Positions 13,190-26,307 of a stretch of DNA of 64,000 bases are shown in pieces; the stretch's first letter is position 1; the number at the start of each line of letters is the position of its first letter. Under the pieces are notes generated by a model. That model was not told the DNA's origin. It did no database searches and was given only the letters and a program-made list of their open reading frames with translations. Location: contig CM077673.1 of assembly GCA_039707655.1 (NCBI GenBank), positions 6,210,001 through 6,274,000 on the forward strand, written 5' to 3'. Both the position numbers and the translations under genes were made by a program. The stretch comes from Elymus sibiricus (Eukaryota > Streptophyta > Magnoliopsida > Poales > Poaceae).

Positions 13190-14461
13190 AACAGGTAAGA
13201 ATGGACCAAATGTGCGAGTTTTGGCGAGGTCCCCGTAAACGGACCCCATGGTTCCCCGAACGTTTCGATCGTCCCGAGACCCAAAATCAGTGAGTAATAG
13301 CATAGAAAACTGGCCGGAAAAGACAAAATCTGCTAGTTTTGGCGAGGTCCCGGTAACCGGTCCACGGGCTTCCCCGAATGTTCGGACGGCCACGACAACC
13401 AAAAAAACAGTGAATAATAGCATAGAAATCTGGTCAGAATGGACAAAATCTGTGAGTTTTGGCGAGGTCCCCGTAAGCGGACCCCGGGGTTCCCCGAACA
13501 TTTGGATCGCCCCGGGACCCATAACCAGTGAGTAATAGCATAGAAAACAGGTAAGAATGGACCAAATATGCGAGTTTTGGTGATGTCACCGTAACCGGTC
13601 CACAGGCTTCCCCGAACGTTCGGACGACCAAGACAACCAAAAAACAGTGAATAATAGCACAGAAAGCTAGTAAGAATGGACCAAATCTGCGAGTTTTGGC
13701 GAGGTCCCCGTAACCGGACCTCGGGCTTCCCCGAACGTTCGGACGACCACGACAACCAAAAAACAGTGAATAATAGCATAGAAAACCGGTAAGAATGGAC
13801 CAAATCTGCGAGTTTTGGCAAGGTCCCCGTAACCGGTCCCCGGGCATCCCCAAATGTTGGGACGACCACAACAACCAAAAACAGTGAATAATAGCGTAGA
13901 AAACAGGTAAGAATGGACCAAATGTGCGAGTTTTGGCGAGGTCCCCGTAAACGGACCCCATGGTTCCCCGAACGTTTCGATCGTCCTGAGACCCAAAATC
14001 AGTGAGTAATAGCATAGAAAACTGGCCGGAAAAGACAAAATCTGCTAGTTTTGGCGAGGTCCCGGTAACCGGTCCACGGGCTTCCCCGAATGTTCGGACG
14101 GCCACGACAACCAAAAAAACAGTGAATAATAGCATAGAAATCTGGTCAGAATGGACAAAATCTGTGAGTTTTGGCGAGGTCCCCGTAAGCGGACCCCGGG
14201 GTTCCCCGAACATTTGGATCGCCCCGGGACCCATAACCAGTGAGTAATAGCATAGAAAACAGGTAAGAATGGACCAAATATGCGAGTTTTGGTGATGTCA
14301 CCGTAACCGGTCCACAGGCTTCCCCGAACGTTCGGACGACCAAGACAACCAAAAAACAGTGAATAATAGCACAGAAAGCTAGTAAGAATGGACCAAATCT
14401 GCGAGTTTTGGCAAGGTCCCCGTAACCGGACCCCGGGCTTCCCCGAACGTTCGGACGACCA
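13190..14461. repeat. 2967-bp-spaced duplication, copy 1
   Basis: This stretch recurs 2967 bp downstream. Markers are GGACCTCGGGC near 13718 matching 16685, and T at 13987 (CGTCCTGAG) matching 16954. The CGTCCTGAG change also occurs near 20627 and 24172, showing wider spread. Confidence 0.82.
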
Positions 14462-14830
14462 AGACAACCAAAAAACAGTGAATAATAGCACAGAAAGCTA
14501 GTAAGAATGGACCAAATCTGCGAGTTTTGGCGAGGTCCCCGTAACCGGACCCCGGGCTTCCCCGAACGTTCGGACGACCACGACAACCAAAAAACAGTGA
14601 ATAATAGCATAGAAAACCGGTAAGAATGGACCAAATCTGCGAGTTTTGGCAAGGTCCCCGTAACCGGTCCCCGGGCATCCCCAAATGTTGGGACGACCAC
14701 AACAACCAAAAACAGTGAATAATAGCGTAGAAAACAAGTAAGAATGGACCAAATGTGCGAGTTTTGGCGAGGTCCCCGTAAACGGACCCCATGGTTCCCC
14801 GAACGTTTCGATCGTCCCGAGACCCAAAAT
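14000..14830. repeat. 831-bp 7-mer with duplicated m4
   Basis: The order is m1-m2-m3-hybrid-m4-m5-m6. The extra monomer (14357-14475) starts as m4 (AGCACAGAAAGCTAG, GGACCCCGGG) but ends as m3 (GACCAAGAC), and is followed by a normal m4. The switch lies at or after the CCGAACGTTCGG palindrome, unlike most hybrids in the window, which switch in the central core. Confidence 0.87.
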
Positions 14831-16156
14831 CAGTGAGTAATAGCATAGAAAACTGGCCGGAAAAGACAAAATCTGCTAGTTTTGGCGAGGTCCCGGTAAC
14901 CGGTCCACGGGCTTCCCCGAATGTTCGGACGGCCACGACAACCAAAAAAACAGTGAATAATAGCATAGAAATCTGGTCAGAATGGACAAAATCTGCGAGT
15001 TTTGGCGAGGTCCCCGTAAGCGGACCCCGGGGTTCCCCGAACATTTGGATCGCCCCGGGACCCATAACCAGTGAGTAATAGCATAGAAAACAGGTAAGAA
15101 TGGACCAAATATGCGAGTTTTGGTGATGTCACCGTAACCGGTCCACAGGCTTCCCCGAACGTTTGGACGACCAAGACAACCAAAAAACAGTGAATAATAG
15201 CACAGAAAGCTAGTAAGAATGGACCAAATCTGCGAGTTTTGGCGAGGTCCCCGTAACCGGACCCCGGGCTTCCCCGAACGTTCGGACGACCACGACAACC
15301 AAAAAACAGTGAATAATAGCATAGAAAACTAGTAAGAATGGACCAAATCTGCGAGTTTTGGCAAGGTCCCCGTAACCGGACCCTGGGCATCCCCAAATGT
15401 TGGGACGACCACAACAACCAAAAGCCGTGAATAATAGCATAGAAAACAGGTAAGAATGGACCAAATCTGCGAGTTTTGGCGAGGTCCCCGTAAGTGGACC
15501 CCATGGTTCCCCGAACGTTTCGATCGTCCCGAGACCGAAAATCAGTGAGTAATAGCATAGAAAACTGGCCGGAAAAGACAAAATCTGCTAGTTTTGGCGA
15601 TGTCCCGGTAACCGGTCCACGGGCTTCCCCGAATGTTCGGACGGCCACGACAACCAAAAAAACAGTGAATAATAGCATAGAAATCTGGTCAGAATGGACA
15701 AAATCTGCGAGTTTTGGCGAGGTCCCCGTAAGGGGACCCCGGGGTTCCCCGAACATTTGGATCGCCCCGGGACCCATAATCAGAGAGTAATAGCATAGAA
15801 AACAGGTAAGAATGGACCAAATCTGCGAGTTTTGGCGATGTCACCGTAACCGGTCCACGGGCTTCCCCGAACGTTCGGACGACCAAGACAACCAAAAAAC
15901 AGTGAATAATAGCACAGAAAACTAGTAAGAATGGACCAAATCTGCGAGTTTTGGCGAGGTCCCCGTAACCGGACCCCGGGCTTCCCCGAACGTTCGGACG
16001 ACCACGACAACCAAAAAACAGTGAATAATAGCATAGAAAACTGGTAAGAATGGACCAAATCTGCGAGTTTTGGCAAGGTCCCCGTAACCGGTCCCCGGGC
16101 ATCCCCAAATGTTGGGACGACCACAACAACCAAAAACAGTGAATAATAGCGTAGAA

Positions 16157-17428
16157 AACAGGTAAGAATGGACCAAATGTGCGAGTTTTGGCGAGGTCCC
16201 CGTAAACGGACCCCATGGTTCCCCGAACGTTTCGATCGTCCCGAGACCCAAAATCAGTGAGTAATAGCATAGAAAACTGGCCGGAAAAGACAAAATCTGC
16301 TAGTTTTGGCGAGGTCCCGGTAACCGGTCCACGGGCTTCCCCGAATGTTCGGACGGCCACGACAACCAAAAAAACAGTGAATAATAGCATAGAAATCTGG
16401 TCAGAATGGACAAAATCTGTGAGTTTTGGCGAGGTCCCCGTAAGCGGACCCCGGGGTTCCCCGAACATTTGGATCGCCCCGGGACCCATAACCAGTGAGT
16501 AATAGCATAGAAAACAGGTAAGAATGGACCAAATATGCGAGTTTTGGTGATGTCACCGTAACCGGTCCACAGGCTTCCCCGAACGTTCGGACGACCAAGA
16601 CAACCAAAAAACAGTGAATAATAGCACAGAAAGCTAGTAAGAATGGACCAAATCTGCGAGTTTTGGCGAGGTCCCCGTAACCGGACCTCGGGCTTCCCCG
16701 AACGTTCGGACGACCACGACAACCAAAAAACAGTGAATAATAGCATAGAAAACCGGGAAGAATGGACCAAATCTGCGAGTTTTGGCAAGGTCCCCGTAAC
16801 CGGTCCCCGGGCATCCCCAAATGTTGGGACGACCACAACAACCAAAAACAGTGAATAATAGCGTAGAAAACAGGTAAGAATGGACCAAATGTGCGAGTTT
16901 TGGCGAGGTCCCCGTAAACGGACCCCATGGTTCCCCGAACGTTTCGATCGTCCTGAGACCCAAAATCAGTGAGTAATAGCATAGAAAACTGGCCGGAAAA
17001 GACAAAATCTGCTAGTTTTGGCGAGGTCCCGGTAACCGGTCCACGGGCTTCCCCGAATGTTCGGACGGCCACGACAACCAAAAAAACAGTGAATAATAGC
17101 ATAGAAATCTGGTCAGAATGGACAAAATCTGTGAGTTTTGGCGAGGTCCCCGTAAGCGGACCCCGGGGTTCCCCGAACATTTGGATCGCCCCGGGACCCA
17201 TAACCAGTGAGTAATAGCATAGAAAACAGGTAAGAATGGACCAAATATGCGAGTTTTGGTGATGTCACCGTAACCGGTCCACAGGCTTCCCCGAACGTTC
17301 GGACGACCAAGACAACCAAAAAACAGTGAATAATAGCACAGAAAGCTAGTAAGAATGGACCAAATCTGCGAGTTTTGGCAAGGTCCCCGTAACCGGACCC
17401 CGGGCTTCCCCGAACGTTCGGACGACCA
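16157..17428. repeat. 2967-bp-spaced duplication, copy 2
   Basis: Matches copy 1 until the tail of m4, where this copy reads GACCACGAC and copy 1 reads GACCAAGAC because of the extra hybrid monomer there. One private change is CCGGGAAG near 16755. Confidence 0.82.
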
Positions 17429-17678
17429 CGACAACCAAAAAACAGTGAATAATAGCATAGAAAACCGGTAAGAATGGACCAAATCTGCGAGTTTTGGCAA
17501 GGTCCCCGTAACCGGACCCCGGGCATCCCCAAATGTTGGGACGACCACAACAACCAAAAGCCGTGAATAATAGCATAGAAAACAAGTAAGAATGGACCAA
17601 ATCTGCGAGTTTTGGCGAGGTCCCCGTAAGCGGACCCCATGGTTCCCCGAACATTTCGATCGTCCCGAGACCGAAAAT

Positions 17679-18388
17679 CAGTGAGTAATAGCATAGAAAA
17701 CTGGCCGGAAAAGACAAAATCTGCTAGTTTTGGTGAGGTCCCGGTAACCGGTCCACGGGCTTCCCCGAATGTTCGGACGGCCACGACAACCAAAAAAACA
17801 GTGAATAATAGCATAGAAATCTGGTCAGAATGGACAAAATCTGCGAGTTTTGGCGAGGTCCCCGTAAGCGGACCCCGGCGTTCCACAAACATTTGGATCG
17901 CCCCGGGACCAATAATCAGAGAGTAATAGCATAGAAAACAGGTAAGAATTGACCACATCTGCGAGTTTTGGCGATGTCACCGTAACCGTTCCACGGGCTT
18001 CCCCGAACGTTCGGACGACCATGACAACCAAAAAACAGTGAATAATAGAACAGGAAACTAGTAAGAATGGACCAAATCTGAGTTTTGGCGAGGTCCCCGT
18101 AACCGGACCCCGGGCTTCCCCGAACGTTCGGACGACCACGACAACCAAAAAACAGTGAATAATAGCATAGAAAACTAGTAAGAATGGACCAAATCTGCGA
18201 GTTTTGGCAAGGTCCCCGTAACCGGACCCCGGGCATTCCCAAATGTTGGGACGACCACAACAACCAAAAACAGTGAATACTAGCATAGAAAACAGGTAAG
18301 AATGGACCAAATCTGCGAGTTTTGGCGAGGTCCCCGTAAGCGGACCCCATGGTTCCCCGAACGTTTCGATCGTCCCGAGACCCAAAAT
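17679..18388. repeat. 710-bp hexamer
   Basis: Carries the full marker set of the 710 class (TTCCACAAAC, GAATTGACCACATC, AGAACAGG, CTGAG deletion, GAATACTAG). It lies 6.5 kb away from the 710-rich domain at 2622-11151. The class is therefore dispersed and not confined to one block. Confidence 0.88.
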
Positions 18389-19217
18389 CAGTAAGTAATA
18401 GCATAAAAAACTGGCCGGAACAGACAAAATCTGCTAGTTTTGGCGAGGTCCCGATAATTGGTCCACGGGCTTCCCCGAATGTTCGGACGCCACGACAACC
18501 AAAAAAACAGTGAATAATAGCATAGAAATCTGGTCAGAATGGACAAAATCTGCGAGTTTTGGCGAGGTCCCCGTAAGGGGACCCCGGGGTTCCCCGAACA
18601 TTTGGATCGCCCCTGGACCCATAATCAGAGAGTAATAGCATAGAAAACAGGTAAGAATGGACCAAATCTGCGAGTTTTGGCGAGGTCCCCGTAAGCGGAC
18701 CCCGGGGTTCCCCGAACATTTGGATCGCCCCGGGACCCATAACCAGTGAGTAATAGCATAGAAAACAGGTAAGAATGGACCAAATATGCGAGTTTTGGTG
18801 ATGTCACCGTAACCGGTCCACAGGCTTCCCCGAACGTTCGGACGACCACGACAACCAAAAAACAGTGAATAATAGAACAGGAAACTAGTAAGAATGGACC
18901 AAATCTGCGAGTTTTGGCAAGGTCCCCGTAACCGGACCCCGGGCTTCCCCGAACGTTCGGACGACCACGACAACCAAAAAACAGTGAATAATAGCATAGA
19001 AAACTGGTAAGAATGGACCAAATCTGTGAGTTTTGGCAAGGTCCCCGTAACCGGTCCCCGGGCATCCCCAAATGTTGGGACGACCACAACAACCAAAAAC
19101 AGTGAATAATAGCGTAGAAAACAGGTAAGAATGGACCAAATCTGCGAGTTTTGGCGAGGTCCCCGTAAACGGACCCCATGGTTCCCCGAACGTTTCGATC
19201 GTCCCGAGACCCAAAAT
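18389..19217. repeat. 829-bp 7-mer with an m3/m2 hybrid monomer
   Basis: The order is m1 (119 bp, one base lost giving GGACGCCACG near 18487), m2, hybrid, m3, m4, m5, m6. The hybrid at 18626-18743 starts as m3 (CAGAGAGTAATAG, AACAGGTAAG) and ends as m2 (CCCCGGGGTTCC, GGATCG). It has the same length as the A-block 829 units but a different origin, since those carry an m5/m4 hybrid. Confidence 0.88.
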
Positions 19218-22063
19218 CAGTGAGTAATAGCATAGAAAACTGGCCGGAAAAGACAAAATCTGCTAGTTTTGGCGAGGTCCCGGTAACCGGTCCACGGGCT
19301 TCCCCGAATGTTCGGACGGCCACGACAACCAAAAAAACAGTGAATAATAGCATAGAAATCTGGTCAGAATGGACAAAATCTGCGAGTTTTGGTGAGGTCC
19401 CCGTAAGCGGACCCCGGGGTTCCACAAACATTTGGATCGCCCCGGGACCAATAATCAGAGAGTAATAGCATAGAAAACAGGTAAGAATTGACCACATCTG
19501 CGAGTTTTGGCGATGTCACCGTAACCGTTCCACGGGCTTCCCCGAACGTTCGGACGACCATGACAACCAAAAAACAGTGAATAATAGAACAGGAAACTAG
19601 TAAGAATGGACCAAATCTGAGTTTTGGCGAGGTCCCCGTAACCGGACCCCGGGCTTCCCCGAACGTTCGGACGACCACGACAACCAAAAAACAGTGAATA
19701 ATAGCATAGAAAACTAGTAAGAATGGACCAAATCTGCGAGTTTTGGCAAGGTCCCCGTAACCAGACCCCGGGCATTCCCAAATGTTGGGACGACCACAAC
19801 AACCAAAAACAGTGAATACTAGCATAGAAAACAGGTAAGAATGGACCAAATCTGCGAGTTTTGGCGAGGTCCCCGTAAGCGGACCCCATGGTTCCCCGAA
19901 CGTTTCGATCGTCCCGAGACCCAAAATCAGTAAGTAATAGCATAAAAAACTGGCCGGAACAGACAAAATCTGCTAGTTTTGGCGAGGTCCCGATAATTGG
20001 TCCACGGGCTTCCCCGAATGTTCGGACGGCCACGACAACCAAAAAAACAGTGAATAATAGCATAGAAATCTGGTCAGAATGGACAAAATCTGCGAGTTTT
20101 GGCGAGGTCCCCGTAAGGGGACCCCGGGGTTCCCCGAACATTTGGATCGCCCCGGGACCCATAATCAGAGAGTAATAGCATAGAAAACAGGTAAGAATGG
20201 ACCAAATCTGCGAGTTTTGGCGATGTCACCATAACCGGTCCACAGGCTTCCCCGAACGTTCGGACGACCAAGACAACCAAAAAACAGTGAATAATAGCAG
20301 AGAAAGCTAGTAAGAATGGACCAAATCTGCGAGTTTTGGCGAGGTCCCCGTAACCGGACCCCGGGCTTCCCCGAACGTTCGGACGACCACGACAACCAAA
20401 AAACAGTGAATAATAGCATAGAAAACTGGTAAGAATGGACCAAATCTGCGAGTTTTGGCAAGGTCCCCGTAACCGGTCCCCGGGCATCCCCAAATGTTGG
20501 GACGACCACAACAACCAAAAACAGTGAATAATAGCGTAGAAAACAGGTAAGAATGGACCAAATGTGCGAGTTTTGGCGAGGTCCCCGTAAACGGACCCCA
20601 TGGTTCCCCGAACGTTTCGATCGTCCTGAGACCCAAAATCAGTGAGTAATAGCATAGAAAACTGGCCGGAAAAGACAAAATCTGGTAGTTTTGGCGAGGT
20701 CCCGGTAACCGGTCCACGGGCTTCCCCGAATGTTCGGACGGCCACGACAAACAAAAAAACAGTGAATAATAGCATAGAAATCTGGTCAGAATGGACAAAA
20801 TCTGCGAGTTTTGGCGAGGTCCCCGTAAGCGGACCCCGGGGTTCCCCGAACATTTGGATCGCCCCGGGACCCATAACCAGTGAGTAATAGCATAGAAAAC
20901 AGGTAAGAATGGACCAAATATGCGAGTTTTGGTGATGTCACCGTAACCGGTCCACAGGCTTCCCCGAACGTTCGGACGACCAAGACAACCAAAAAACAGT
21001 GAATAATAGCACAGAAAGCTAGTAAGAATGGACCAAATCTGCGAGTTTTGGCGAGGTCCCCGTAACCGGACCCCGGGCTTCCCCGAACGTTCGGACGACC
21101 ACGACAACCAAAAAACAGTGAATAATAGCATAGAAAACCGGTAAGAATGGACCAAATCTGCGAGTTTTGGCAAGGTCCCCGTAACCGGACCCCGGGCATC
21201 CCCAAATGTTGGGACGACCACAACAACCAAAAGCCGTGAATAATAGCATAGAAAACAAGTAAGAATGGACCAAATCTGCGAGTTTTGGCGAGGTCCCCGT
21301 AAGCGGACCCCATGGTTCCCCGAACATTTCGATCGTCCCGAGACCGAAAATCAGTGAGTAATAGCATAGAAAACTGGCCGGAAAAGACAAAATCTGCTAG
21401 TTTTGGTGAGGTCCCGGTAACCGGTCCACGGGCTTCCCCGAATGTTCGGACGGCCACGACAACCAAAAAAACAGTGAATAATAGCATAGAAATCTGGTCA
21501 GAATGGACAAAATCTGCGAGTTTTGGCGAGGTCCCCGTAAGCGGACCCCGGGGTTCCCCGAACATTTGGATCGCCCCGGGACCCATAATCAGAGAGTAAT
21601 AGCATAGAAAACAGGTAAGATTTGACCAAATCTGCGAGTTTTGGCGATGTCCCCGTAACCGGTCCACGGGCTTCCCCGAACGTTCGGACGACCACGACAA
21701 CCAAAAAACAGTGAATAATAGAACAGGAAACTAGTAAGAATGGACGAAATCTGCGAGTTTTGGTGAGGTCCCCGTAACCGGACCCTGGGCTTCCCCGAAC
21801 ATTCGGACGACCACGACAACCAAAAAACAGTGAATAATAGCATAGAAAACTGGTAAGAATGCACCAAATTTTTGAGTTTTGGCAAGGTCCCCGTAACCGG
21901 ACCCCGAGCATCCCCAAATGTTGGGACGACCACAACAACCAAAAACAGTGAATAATAGCATAGAAAACTGGTCAGACTGGACCAAATCTGCGAGTTCTGG
22001 CGAGGTCCCCGTAAGCGGACCCCATGGTTCCCCGAACGTCTCGATCGTCCCAAGACCCAAAAT

Positions 22064-22762
22064 CAGTGAGTAATAGCATAGAAAACTGGACGGAACACAC
22101 AAAATCTGCTAGTTTTGGCGAGGTCCCGGTAACCGGTCCACGGGCTTCCCCGAATGTTCGGACGGCCACGACAACCAAAAAAACAGTGAATAATAGCATA
22201 GAAATCTGGTCAGAATGGACAAAATCTGCGAGTTTTGGGGAGGTCCCCGTAAGCGAACCCCGGGGTTCCCCGAACATTTGGATCGCCCCGGGACCCATAA
22301 CCAGTGAGTAATAGCATAGAAAACAGGTAAGAATGGACCAAATCTGCGAGTTTTGGCAATGTCACCGTAACCGGTCCACGGGCTTCCCCGAACGTTCGGA
22401 CGACCAAGACAACCAAAAAACAGTGAATAATAGCACAGAAAACTAGTAAGAATGGACCAAATCTGCGAGTTTTGGCGAGGTCCCCGTAACCGGACCCCGG
22501 GCTTCCCCGAACGTTCGGACGACCACGACAACCAACAAACAGTGAATAATAGCATAGAAAACTGGTAAGAATGGACCAAATCTGCGAGTTTTGGCAAGGT
22601 CCCCGGGCATCCCCAAATGTTGGGACGACCAGAACAACCAAAAACAGTGAATAATAGCATAGAAAACAAGTAAGAATGGACCAAATCTGCGAGTTTTGGC
22701 GAGGTCCCCGTAAGCGGACCCCATGGTTCCCCGAACGTCTCGATCGTCCCGAGACCCAAAAT
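22064..22762. repeat. 699-bp hexamer with a 13-bp deletion in m5
   Basis: m5 reads GGCAAGGTCCCCGGGCATCC, lacking 13 bp relative to the normal form. The tail of m5 also has GACCAGAACAACC. The duplicate 3545 bp downstream is identical at these sites. Confidence 0.9.
22598..22605. other. 13-bp deletion scar at a direct repeat (copy 1)
   Basis: One GGTCCCCG remains where intact m5 has two GGTCCCCG copies separated by TAACC. Loss of one repeat plus the spacer equals the 13 bp missing. This is the expected product of slippage or of exchange between short direct repeats. Confidence 0.88.
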
Positions 22763-25608
22763 CAGTGAGTAATAGCATAGAAAACTGGCCGGAACAGACA
22801 AAATCTGCTAGTTTTGGCGAGGTCCCGGTAACCGGTCCACGGGCTTCCCCGAATGTTCGGACGGCCACGACAACCAAAAAAACAGTGAATAATAGCATAG
22901 AAATCTGGTCAGAATGGACAAAATCTGCGAGTTTTGGTGAGGTCCCCGTAAGCGGACCCCGGGGTTCCACAAACATTTGGATCGCCCCGGGACCAATAAT
23001 CAGAGAGTAATAGCATAGAAAACAGGTAAGAATTGACCACATCTGCGAGTTTTGGCGATGTCACCGTAACCGTTCCACGGGCTTCCCCGAACGTTCGGAC
23101 GACCATGACAACCAAAAAACAGTGAATAATAGAACAGGAAACTAGTAAGAATGGACCAAATCTGAGTTTTGGCGAGGTCCCCGTAACCGGACCCCGGGCT
23201 TCCCCGAACGTTCGGACGACCACGACAACCAAAAAACAGTGAATAATAGCATAGAAAACTAGTAAGAATGGACCAAATCTGCGAGTTTTGGCAAGGTCCC
23301 CGTAACCAGACCCCGGGCATTCCCAAATGTTGGGACGACCACAACAACCAAAAACAGTGAATACTAGCATAGAAAACAGGTAAGAATGGACCAAATCTGC
23401 GAGTTTTGGCGAGGTCCCCGTAAGCGGACCCCATGGTTCCCCGAACGTTTCGATCGTCCCGAGACCCAAAATCAGTAAGTAATAGCATAAAAAACTGGCC
23501 GGAACAGACAAAATCTGCTAGTTTTGGCGAGGTCCCGATAATTGGTCCACGGGCTTCCCCGAATGCTCGGACGGCCACGACAACCAAAAAAACAGTGAAT
23601 AATAGCATAGAAATCTGGTCAGAATGGACAAAATCTGCGAGTTTTGGCGAGGTCCCCGTAAGGGGACCCCGGGGTTCCCCGAACATTTGGATCGCCCCGG
23701 GACCCATAATCAGAGAGTAATAGCATAGAAAACAGGTAAGAATGGACCAAATCTGCGAGTTTTGGCGATGTCACCGTAACCGGTCCACGGGCTTCCCCGA
23801 ACGTTCGGACGACCAAGACAACCAAAAAACAGTGAATAATAGCACAGAAAACTAGTAAGAATGGACCAAATCTGCGAGTTTTGGCGAGGTCCCCGTAACC
23901 GGACCCCGGGCTTCCCCGAACGTTCGGACGACCACGACAACCAAAAAACAGTGAATAATAGCATAGAAAACTGGTAAGAATGGACCAAATCTGCGAGTTT
24001 TGGCAAGGTCCCCGTAACCGGTCCCCGGGCATCCCCAAATGTTGGGACGACCACAACAACCAAAAACAGTGAATAATAGCGTAGAAAACAGGTAAGAATG
24101 GACCAAATGTGCGAGTTTTGGCGAGGTCCCCGTAAACGGACCCCATGGTTCCCCGAACGTTTCGATCGTCCTGAGACCCAAAATCAGTGAGTAATAGCAT
24201 AGAAAACTGGCCGGAAAAGACAAAATCTGGTAGTTTTGGCGAGGTCCCGGTAACCGGTCCACGGGCTTCCCCGAATGTTCGGACGGCCACGACAACCAAA
24301 AAAACAGTGAATAATAGCATAGAAATCTGGTCAGAATGGACAAAATCTGCGAGTTTTGGCGAGGTCCCCGTAAGCGGACCCCGGGGTTCCCCGAACATTT
24401 GGATCGCCCCGGGACCCATAACCAGTGAGTAATAGCATAGAAAACAGGTAAGAATGGACCAAATATGCGAGTTTTGGTGATGTCACCGTAACCGGTCCAC
24501 AGGCTTCCCCGAACGTTCGGACGACCAAGACAACCAAAAAACAGTGAATAATAGCACAGAAAGCTAGTAAGAATGGACCAAATCTGCGAGTTTTGGCGAG
24601 GTCCCCGTAACCGGACCCCGGGCTTCCCCGAACGTTCGGACGACCACGACAACCAAAAAACAGTGAATAATAGCATAGAAAACCGGTAAGAATGGACCAA
24701 ATCTGCGAGTTTTGGCAAGGTCCCCGTAACCGGACCCCGGGCATCCCCAAATGTTGGGACGACCACAACAACCAAAAGCCGTGAATAATAGCATAGAAAA
24801 CAAGTAAGAATGGACCAAATCTGCGAGTTTTGGCGAGGTCCCCGTAAGCGGACCCCATGGTTCCCCGAACATTTCGATCGTCCCGAGACCGAAAATCAGT
24901 GAGTAATAGCATAGAAAACTGGCCGGAAAAGACAAAATCTGCTAGTTTTGGTGAGGTCCCGGTAACCGGTCCACGGGCTTCCCCGAATGTTCGGACGGCC
25001 ACGACAACCAAAAAAACAGTGAATAATAGCATAGAAATCTGGTCAGAATGGACAAAATCTGCGAGTTTTGGCGAGGTCCCCGTAAGCGGACCCCGGGGTT
25101 CCCCGAACATTTGGATCGCCCCGGGACCCATAATCAGAGAGTAATAGCATAGAAAACAGGTAAGATTTGACCAAATCTGCGAGTTTTGGCGATGTCCCCG
25201 TAACCGGTCCACGGGCTTCCCCGAACGTTCGGACGACCACGACAACCAAAAAACAGTGAATAATAGAACAGGAAACTAGTAAGAATGGACGAAATCTGCG
25301 AGTTTTGGTGAGGTCCCCGTAACCGGACCCTGGGCTTCCCCGAACATTCGGACGACCACGACAACCAAAAAACAGTGAATAATAGCATAGAAAACTGGTA
25401 AGAATGCACCAAATTTTTGAGTTTTGGCAAGGTCCCCGTAACCGGACCCCGAGCATCCCCAAATGTTGGGACGACCACAACAACCAAAAACAGTGAATAA
25501 TAGCATAGAAAACTGGTCAGACTGGACCAAATCTGCGAGTTCTGGCGAGGTCCCCGTAAGCGGACCCCATGGTTCCCCGAACGTCTCGATCGTCCCAAGA
25601 CCCAAAAT

Positions 25609-26307
25609 CAGTGAGTAATAGCATAGAAAACTGGCCGGAACACACAAAATCTGCTAGTTTTGGCGAGGTCCCGGTAACCGGTCCACGGGCTTCCCCGAAT
25701 GTTCGGACGGCCACGACAACCAAAAAAACAGTGAATAATAGCATAGAAATCTGGTCAGAATGGACAAAATCTGCGAGTTTTGGGGAGGTCCCCGTAAGCG
25801 AACCCCGGGGTTCCCCGAACATTTGGATCGCCCCGGGACCCATAACCAGTGAGTAATAGCATAGAAAACAGGTAAGAATGGACCAAATCTGCGAGTTTTG
25901 GCAATGTCACCGTAACCGGTCCACGGGCTTCCCCGAACGTTCGGACGACCAAGACAACCAAAAAACAGTGAATAATAGCACAGAAAACTAGTAAGAATGG
26001 ACCAAATCTGCGAGTTTTGGCGAGGTCCCCGTAACCGGACCCCGGGCTTCCCCGAACGTTCGGACGACCACGACAACCAACAAACAGTGAATAATAGCAT
26101 AGAAAACTGGTAAGAATGGACCAAATCTGCGAGTTTTGGCAAGGTCCCCGGGCATCCCCAAATGTTGGGACGACCAGAACAACCAAAAACAGTGAATAAT
26201 AGCATAGAAAACAAGTAAGAATGGACCAAATCTGCGAGTTTTGGCGAGGTCCCCGTAAGCGGACCCCATGGTTCCCCGAACGTCTCGATCGTCCCGAGAC
26301 CCAAAAT
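25609..26307. repeat. 699-bp hexamer, second copy
   Basis: Same deletion scar and same AACCAACAAAC and GACCAGAAC markers as the unit at 22064. It was carried along by the 3545-bp duplication. Confidence 0.9.
26143..26150. other. 13-bp deletion scar (copy 2)
   Basis: Same junction GGTCCCCGGGCATCC, exactly 3545 bp after the first. Confidence 0.88.

Larger units (their letters stand above)
11152..17678. repeat. Domain of plain 712-bp hexamers
   Basis: Unit starts are 11152, 11864, 12576, 13288, 14000 (831 bp), 14831, 15543, 16255 and 16967. Typical markers are CATAACCAGTGAG at the m2/m3 border, AAATATGCGAG and GGTGATGTCACC in m3, AGAAAGCTAG in m4 and AAATGTGCGAG in m6. Units at 11864 and 12576 share AAAAGCCGTG with their right neighbours and look like recent single-hexamer duplicates. 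Confidence 0.9.
19218..22762. repeat. 3545-bp 30-mer block, copy 1
   Basis: Unit starts are 19218 (710), 19928 (712), 20640 (712), 21352 (712) and 22064 (699). The next 3545 bp repeat the same order. Small copy-specific differences exist, for example GACAAACAAAA near 20749 in this copy where copy 2 has GACAACCAAAA. Confidence 0.9.
22763..26307. repeat. 3545-bp 30-mer block, copy 2
   Basis: Unit starts are 22763 (710), 23473, 24185, 24897 (712 each) and 25609 (699). Shared rare markers with copy 1 include TCTGGTAGTTTTGG, CAAATTTTTGAG in m5, AACCAACAAACAG in m4 and the 13-bp m5 deletion. A private change GAATGCTCGG lies near 23573. Confidence 0.9.

Noticed and set aside
18389..19217. That the 829-bp unit here belongs to the A-block 829-bp class
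   Set aside because: Its extra monomer is an m3/m2 hybrid, while the A-block units have an m5/m4 hybrid. The equal length partly reflects a coincidental 1-bp deletion.
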